Below, one piece after another: positions 6,132 through 9,991 of a stretch of 9,991 nt of DNA. Origin of the DNA: Patescibacteria group bacterium (GTDB lineage: Bacteria > Patescibacteriota > Minisyncoccia > Phycocordibacterales > DATDWN01); assembly GCA_030916785.1 (NCBI GenBank), contig JAUPVY010000016.1, forward strand, positions 1 to 9,991, given 5' to 3'. Below the pieces are notes generated by a model, which saw only the letters and a list, made by a program, of their open reading frames with translations, searched no databases and was not told the origin of the DNA. The position numbers and the translations under genes are program-made. Position 1 is the stretch's first letter; each line of letters opens with the position of its first letter.

Positions 6132-9100
6132 TTATGGAGCAGCACTGCCCCCTCCACCAGAACCACCCCCTGTTTGGAGGGTCCCACCACCAGAACCACT
6201 TTCACTACTACCCGCAGCAGGAGCAAAAGATGCACCGGTCATAGACCAATACGCACTCAAACCTGAAATCGTAAATCCCATAGTAACACCACCACTAGGA
6301 GTCACCGCTGCATTTGTATCCTCTGCATTTGGACGAGGAGTACCCGTTATAGAACCACGTGATGTCTGTTCGGCAGTTATAGCAATACCAGGACCAGCCT
6401 TATTACCACCCACTGCAAAAACCCAGGCATTGTCGGCTACCGTAGTGACAGTAAAACTTTTGCTCCCGGTACCCGTACCAGTCAAACCACTACTGGCATC
6501 TGCGGTATCTACTTGTTGCGCACCAGCATAAGAAGCACTTACGCAACCACCTCCATTATTGATACCACTAAAAGTCACGGTTAAAGATACCTCGTGGGTA
6601 CCTGATGCGGGAGCATGTAAAAACCATATGCTTGTTTCAATATAACCTAAACTGGCAGGAGTTTGATCAGCTCGTATTTTTGTCATACCTACATTATTAA
6701 ACGTCGCTACCGTTGCAGTGGGTTGGGAAGATTCGGAATAAATAGAGCAGCCAACAATTAACAGGGTGTTCGTCCCTGAGCCAACCGTATGATTCCATGT
6801 GATTGGACTACCGTTTGTGTGGTGGGCACTGGCTGATGACGAATCAAAAGTAATACCAACAACAGAACTCCCTCCACCGCCACCCTCATCTCCACCGGTT
6901 ACTAAAGTACCTCCGCCACCAGGAAGCTCAGCGGATGAAAACACACCACCACCTCCGCCACCATAACTTGCACACCCACCCCCCACCGCCCAATCACTGT
7001 TTGTAAGTGTGGAATTATAAGCAGTGATAGTAATCCCACTATCTAACATGTCTGTAACCGCGACGTTGTAGACAGTAAACGTTCCTGCCCCAGACCAAGT
7101 TCTCTGTACTCCATTTGATGATGACATGATAGCAATATCATTTTCTCCATCAACACACTGTGTGCCATTGTTTGAGTTCATGATTATGGTACCAGTGTTT
7201 GTAACGTCACCACCCAGTGTTAGGTCTCCTGTACCTCTGTTTCGCAATGTTCCATTTGTATCTACCATAAGAAGTCCTCCTGTCGTTAAACTATAAGATG
7301 ATCCTTGTGATAACAATCCTTTGGTTATTGTTAACGTATCACCGAGTGTTAGGTGAGATGCTAGTGTCACTGTGTCACTATTGTTTGTCTTGTTTATTAT
7401 TACTGGTCCTAGCGTTACCGTCCCACCACTGTTTGTTATTGTTTGCGCACTATCCCCTACAAAATTTAAATTACTTCCTGTAGAAATAAATGTTCCCCCT
7501 GATATATTAAGCGGTCCGTAGAGACTAATATCGATTGCTGAAAGCTCCTCTTCTCCCCAGGTGCCGTGTGTAGGTTCGGTGGATACAATTTTACGAATAA
7601 AAGCGTAATCCCAATCACTAGAGACCACATCTGAATACCCTCCTGGATTAAGCGCTAAATAACCTGACCTACCAGAACGTGTCCATGAATACCAAGTGCC
7701 ATCATCATAACGAGCAACCACAGCTGTACCACTATGATAAATTTCTTCTATATACCAAGTATTACTTGCAAATGGCTCTGCATTGCTGGTGCCCCAAGCA
7801 ATGGAATCATCTAGAAATTGTCTTTCATCTTTGTTGGCAAAATCATGCATTACATAATTGTAACTCTGCCCATTTGCAACATCAGTTTTCACAGAAAGAC
7901 CTATTCTCTGGTCAGAATGAGAACCGCCCGTTATACGATAGCGTGCCCGCATAGCCACATTACTACCTGTTTGGCCTCCTCCATTAAGATCCGCAATTAC
8001 CTTGGACGGATCCTTAATTGTATTATTTATTGACAAAATACCCCCAGACTGAGAAGTACTGTCTACATTAAAAGCCGTCCACTTATCCAAATCTAAACTC
8101 GCCCCAGAAAAATCATCGAAGAATAAGAATGTGTTGTTTCCATTTGCACCAGAAGTTGCCGAGGTGTTTTGATAATAAGTATATATGGTGGCATTGGATT
8201 CTAGGGTATCTTGCACTTCCACCCAAAACTCTGCTGATACGCCAGAGGTGGTTGATGCTATCCAAAAGTCTAGTGGTGTTATTCCATCATTGTCTGTAAA
8301 CCTAACATCATCAAAATCATCTTGTATTCCAGTACCAAGATACACTGTTCCACCACTATCTGTACCTGTTGCTTTGTATGCAATTATTTTAACCTGATAA
8401 TTTGTGCCTGCTCCTACACTACCAGTGATTACGTGGCTTTTTCTTTTTGTGTATGCTTCATCGTACCAATTAGAAGAATTGGGTGATTCCTGAGTTCCAA
8501 TTGCATAAAACGTACTTGTTGCGGATTGGTTGTTGTATTCTGTGTTTATCCAATCTACGGAACGAGCAACACTGGAAATTCTTATTTCATCCAACCCTCC
8601 ATCAAACGCAGTCTGTGTATCGTTTGAATATTTTCCAAAAGTAGTGACTACTGCATTATCGTAAACATTAGCACCAAATCCAACTGATGCTTCTGCTGCC
8701 CCATCATCAACATAAACTCGACAAAATGACCCATCACAAGTTGCGTTTACATAATGCCAATCACCATTACCTATAGATGTTGTAGACACTATTGTTCCAG
8801 ATCCACCACCCCCTCCAGAAGCATAGAAAGCGATGTTTCCACTTGCACACTGCATTGCCAACACAAAATCAGCATAGCCATTTTTTGATACCAAACCACG
8901 ATAACTACTACCACAAGCCTGGGTTGAGACCCTGGCCCATCCAGAAACAGTAAAATTACTATAACCTAATGTCGTTGCGGGTATTGCAATATTTACACTT
9001 AGATTGCCATTAAAATTGGCCCCACCATAAAGGCGAGAAGATGTTGCAGTAGCACTATTGACTGTTCCGGTTTTGCCATTACTCGTACTATCATTAGCTG

Positions 9101-9991
9101 TTAGTGTTGTTCCATTTGGTAGGTGCCACACTCCTTTGTAGTTACTATCCCACACACCAGTTGCATTTTGCTGATTGGCTGCCCCAGAGTTCCCGTAGTA
9201 CATATATATGACGGTATCATTATCAAAATCTAGTGTTGTTGAGGCCCAGGCTGTTAGTCTACCTGTAGCTGAAGCATAGATTTCTATTTCATGATTTAGT
9301 TTTGTTATTCCGTCAGAAGAAGTAAACAGAATATCATCACCATCTGCTTGTGCATTGGCTGCCAAGCCTGCATCAGTTATATCAATGAGAATTGGGAAGC
9401 CTGTGAGATCAGCACTTCCTGAAACCTTTGTGTTGTCTATTGTTATTGCTTTTCTGTATAACCAGGATGAGGAGTACCAATTAGAAATACCAGAACTATC
9501 AAAAGCTCCCGCAGATATTTTTAACCCAGAAACCGTCACGCCTCCTCCGGGAGAAAACCTAGCGTTTGCATCTTTGAGACGAAGAGTATTGGTTGCCCAT
9601 GTTGTAACAAGGACTCCAGAATTAGAAGTGAACCCAATATCTATATCACTACACTCTGCACCACTATCATTATCACAAACAGCAAGATCTGCAATGGTTG
9701 TAGATGCTAAAGTATTGTTGTAATCAACACCTATTATTACATTGTCTTTATAGAGCGAGAGGCCCACACAATCTGTGGTGCCACCCTCACAAACTGAACC
9801 ATACTTAAATACAAGCGTGGCTCTGTCTGAACCACCGTCTGTCCAAATAGTTATGACATCCCCGGGTGTTGGTTCCACAGGAAGACTAGAAAAAGTGAAG
9901 TCACCACTAGATAAATTTACTGTTGTGGATGCTGTTCCAGCTACAGATAGTTTAATTGTCGGTGTACCAGAGAGAGGTGTTGCTTCGTCAG
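6132..9991 (-). CDS. Giant secreted/surface protein with two DUF2341 modules and LamG/ConA-like domains; N-terminus beyond right edge
   Basis: The frame is open from the right edge to TAA 6134-6132, at least 1285 codons; the signal peptide and true start are outside. Residues below count from a GTG at 9878, which is not claimed as the start. About 1-125 is a beta domain ending in FSPGGGVTVSGLKISAGAF. About 137-243 is a DUF2341 module (SSWLYRKAITIDNTKVSG to DTVIYMYYGNSG). About 244-445 is a LamG/concanavalin-like lectin fold (GVWHLPNGT, then GGLDEIRISSVARSVDWI). About 471-575 is a second, divergent DUF2341. About 585-765 is another jelly-roll-like region starting FFDDFSGASLDLDKW. About 780-960 is a Ser/Thr/Asn-rich beta-repeat region. 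A Gly-rich linker covers 965-1005. About 1006-1222 is a separate beta domain starting ITFDSSSASAHHTNGSPI. The protein then ends in a second Gly-rich linker. DUF2341-LamG combinations are typical of secreted adhesin or glycan-binding proteins. No LPXTG motif or terminal membrane helix is visible. The ligand is unknown. Confidence 0.88.
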   Translation of the reverse strand, partial: DEATPLSGTPTIKLSVAGTASTTVNLSSGDFTFSSLPVEPTPGDVITIWTDGGSDRATLVFKYGSVCEGGTTDCVGLSLYKDNVIIGVDYNNTLASTTIADLAVCDNDSGAECSDIDIGFTSNSGVLVTTWATNTLRLKDANARFSPGGGVTVSGLKISAGAFDSSGISNWYSSSWLYRKAITIDNTKVSGSADLTGFPILIDITDAGLAANAQADGDDILFTSSDGITKLNHEIEIYASATGRLTAWASTTLDFDNDTVIYMYYGNSGAANQQNATGVWDSNYKGVWHLPNGTTLTANDSTSNGKTGTVNSATATSSRLYGGANFNGNLSVNIAIPATTLGYSNFTVSGWARVSTQACGSSYRGLVSKNGYADFVLAMQCASGNIAFYASGGGGGSGTIVSTTSIGNGDWHYVNATCDGSFCRVYVDDGAAEASVGFGANVYDNAVVTTFGKYSNDTQTAFDGGLDEIRISSVARSVDWINTEYNNQSATSTFYAIGTQESPNSSNWYDEAYTKRKSHVITGSVGAGTNYQVKIIAYKATGTDSGGTVYLGTGIQDDFDDVRFTDNDGITPLDFWIASTTSGVSAEFWVEVQDTLESNATIYTYYQNTSATSGANGNNTFLFFDDFSGASLDLDKWTAFNVDSTSQSGGILSINNTIKDPSKVIADLNGGGQTGSNVAMRARYRITGGSHSDQRIGLSVKTDVANGQSYNYVMHDFANKDERQFLDDSIAWGTSNAEPFASNTWYIEEIYHSGTAVVARYDDGTWYSWTRSGRSGYLALNPGGYSDVVSSDWDYAFIRKIVSTEPTHGTWGEEELSAIDISLYGPLNISGGTFISTGSNLNFVGDSAQTITNSGGTVTLGPVIINKTNNSDTVTLASHLTLGDTLTITKGLLSQGSSYSLTTGGLLMVDTNGTLRNRGTGDLTLGGDVTNTGTIIMNSNNGTQCVDGENDIAIMSSSNGVQRTWSGAGTFTVYNVAVTDMLDSGITITAYNSTLTNSDWAVGGGCASYGGGGGGVFSSAELPGGGGTLVTGGDEGGGGGSSVVGITFDSSSASAHHTNGSPITWNHTVGSGTNTLLIVGCSIYSESSQPTATVATFNNVGMTKIRADQTPASLGYIETSIWFLHAPASGTHEVSLTVTFSGINNGGGCVSASYAGAQQVDTADASSGLTGTGTGSKSFTVTTVADNAWVFAVGGNKAGPGIAITAEQTSRGSITGTPRPNAEDTNAAVTPSGGVTMGFTISGLSAYWSMTGASFAPAAGSSESGSGGGTLQTGGGSGGGGSAAP
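6138..6197 (-). repeat. Gly-rich linker, copy 2, at the extreme C-terminus
   Basis: It encodes GSGGGTLQTGGGSGGGGSAA (residues 1228-1247), followed by one Pro and the stop. It has the same GGGTL-TGG core as copy 1. A linker with nothing after it suggests that a following module or anchor was lost, or that modules are reshuffled at linker boundaries. Confidence 0.75.
6864..6920 (-). repeat. Gly-rich interdomain linker, copy 1
   Basis: It encodes GGGGTLVTGGDEGGGGGSS (residues 987-1005 from GTG 9878), joining the beta-repeat region to the last folded domain. It is clearly related to the C-terminal copy at 6138-6197 through the shared GGGTL-TGG core followed by a Gly run. Confidence 0.75.

Noticed and set aside
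5997..6266. 89-codon plus-strand reading frame across the rnpB 3' end
   Set aside because: It runs through P18, CR V, P1, the terminator hairpin and the antisense end of the surface-protein gene; composition is that of a shadow frame.
9355..9723. 122-codon plus-strand frame
   Set aside because: Antisense to the DUF2341-containing protein; no family resemblance of its own.
6132..9878. GTG at 9878-9876 as the true start of the surface protein
   Set aside because: The frame stays open to the window edge with beta-domain-like sequence upstream and no signal peptide at this GTG, so the gene is partial.
1..9991. tRNA genes, CRISPR arrays, phage or toxin-antitoxin modules
   Set aside because: No cloverleaf, regularly spaced direct repeats or corresponding protein motifs were found by eye on either strand.

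Overview
The window looks like chromosome from an AT-rich, small-genome bacterium, most probably Candidatus Patescibacteria (CPR), Parcubacteria-like. This is an inference from gene content: a divergent MurJ, a polymerase-like membrane protein fused to TPRs, a very large DUF2341/LamG surface protein, a single-domain GIY-YIG protein and weak ribosome binding sites. No taxonomic marker was searched.

Layout. Positions 1-5232 hold a minus-strand gene set. It is read from a near-consensus promoter (5266-5294) in the order: O-antigen-ligase/polymerase-like protein with C-terminal TPRs (5232-2836), MurJ/MviN-family flippase (2831-1152), and the N-terminal 370 codons of elongation factor 4, lepA (1112 to the left edge). 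The first two genes are 4 bp apart and the third 39 bp further, so one operon is likely: two envelope-polymer genes plus a translation GTPase. Divergently, an extended -10 promoter (5344-5372) drives a plus-strand RNA gene at about 5379-6087, which I identify as the RNase P RNA, rnpB. A perfect 14-bp hairpin (6091-6125) ends it and probably also ends the converging gene. From 6132 to the right edge, on the minus strand, lies the C-terminal part of a huge secreted or surface protein with two DUF2341 modules, LamG/concanavalin-like domains, a beta-repeat region and Gly-rich linkers.

The unusual object is rnpB. Its P1, P2, P4, P5, P7, P8, P9, P13, P14 and P18 helices and conserved regions I-V can be placed by hand, several with compensatory changes. 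The terminal loop of helix P3 is replaced by a complete 80-codon GIY-YIG nuclease gene (5418-5660). The P3 arms pair over 24 bp (12 + 12 around a 2x2 internal loop), and the distal half of that helix contains the nuclease start codon and most of its stop codon. The arrangement resembles ORF-bearing intervening sequences in hairpin loops of bacterial 23S rRNA, but here it sits in the RNA of the essential tRNA-processing ribozyme. It predicts either a 708-nt RNase P RNA with an internal gene, or a ribozyme split into two pieces by cleavage of P3.

The other short reading frames in the window are antisense or out-of-frame shadows and are not listed as genes.
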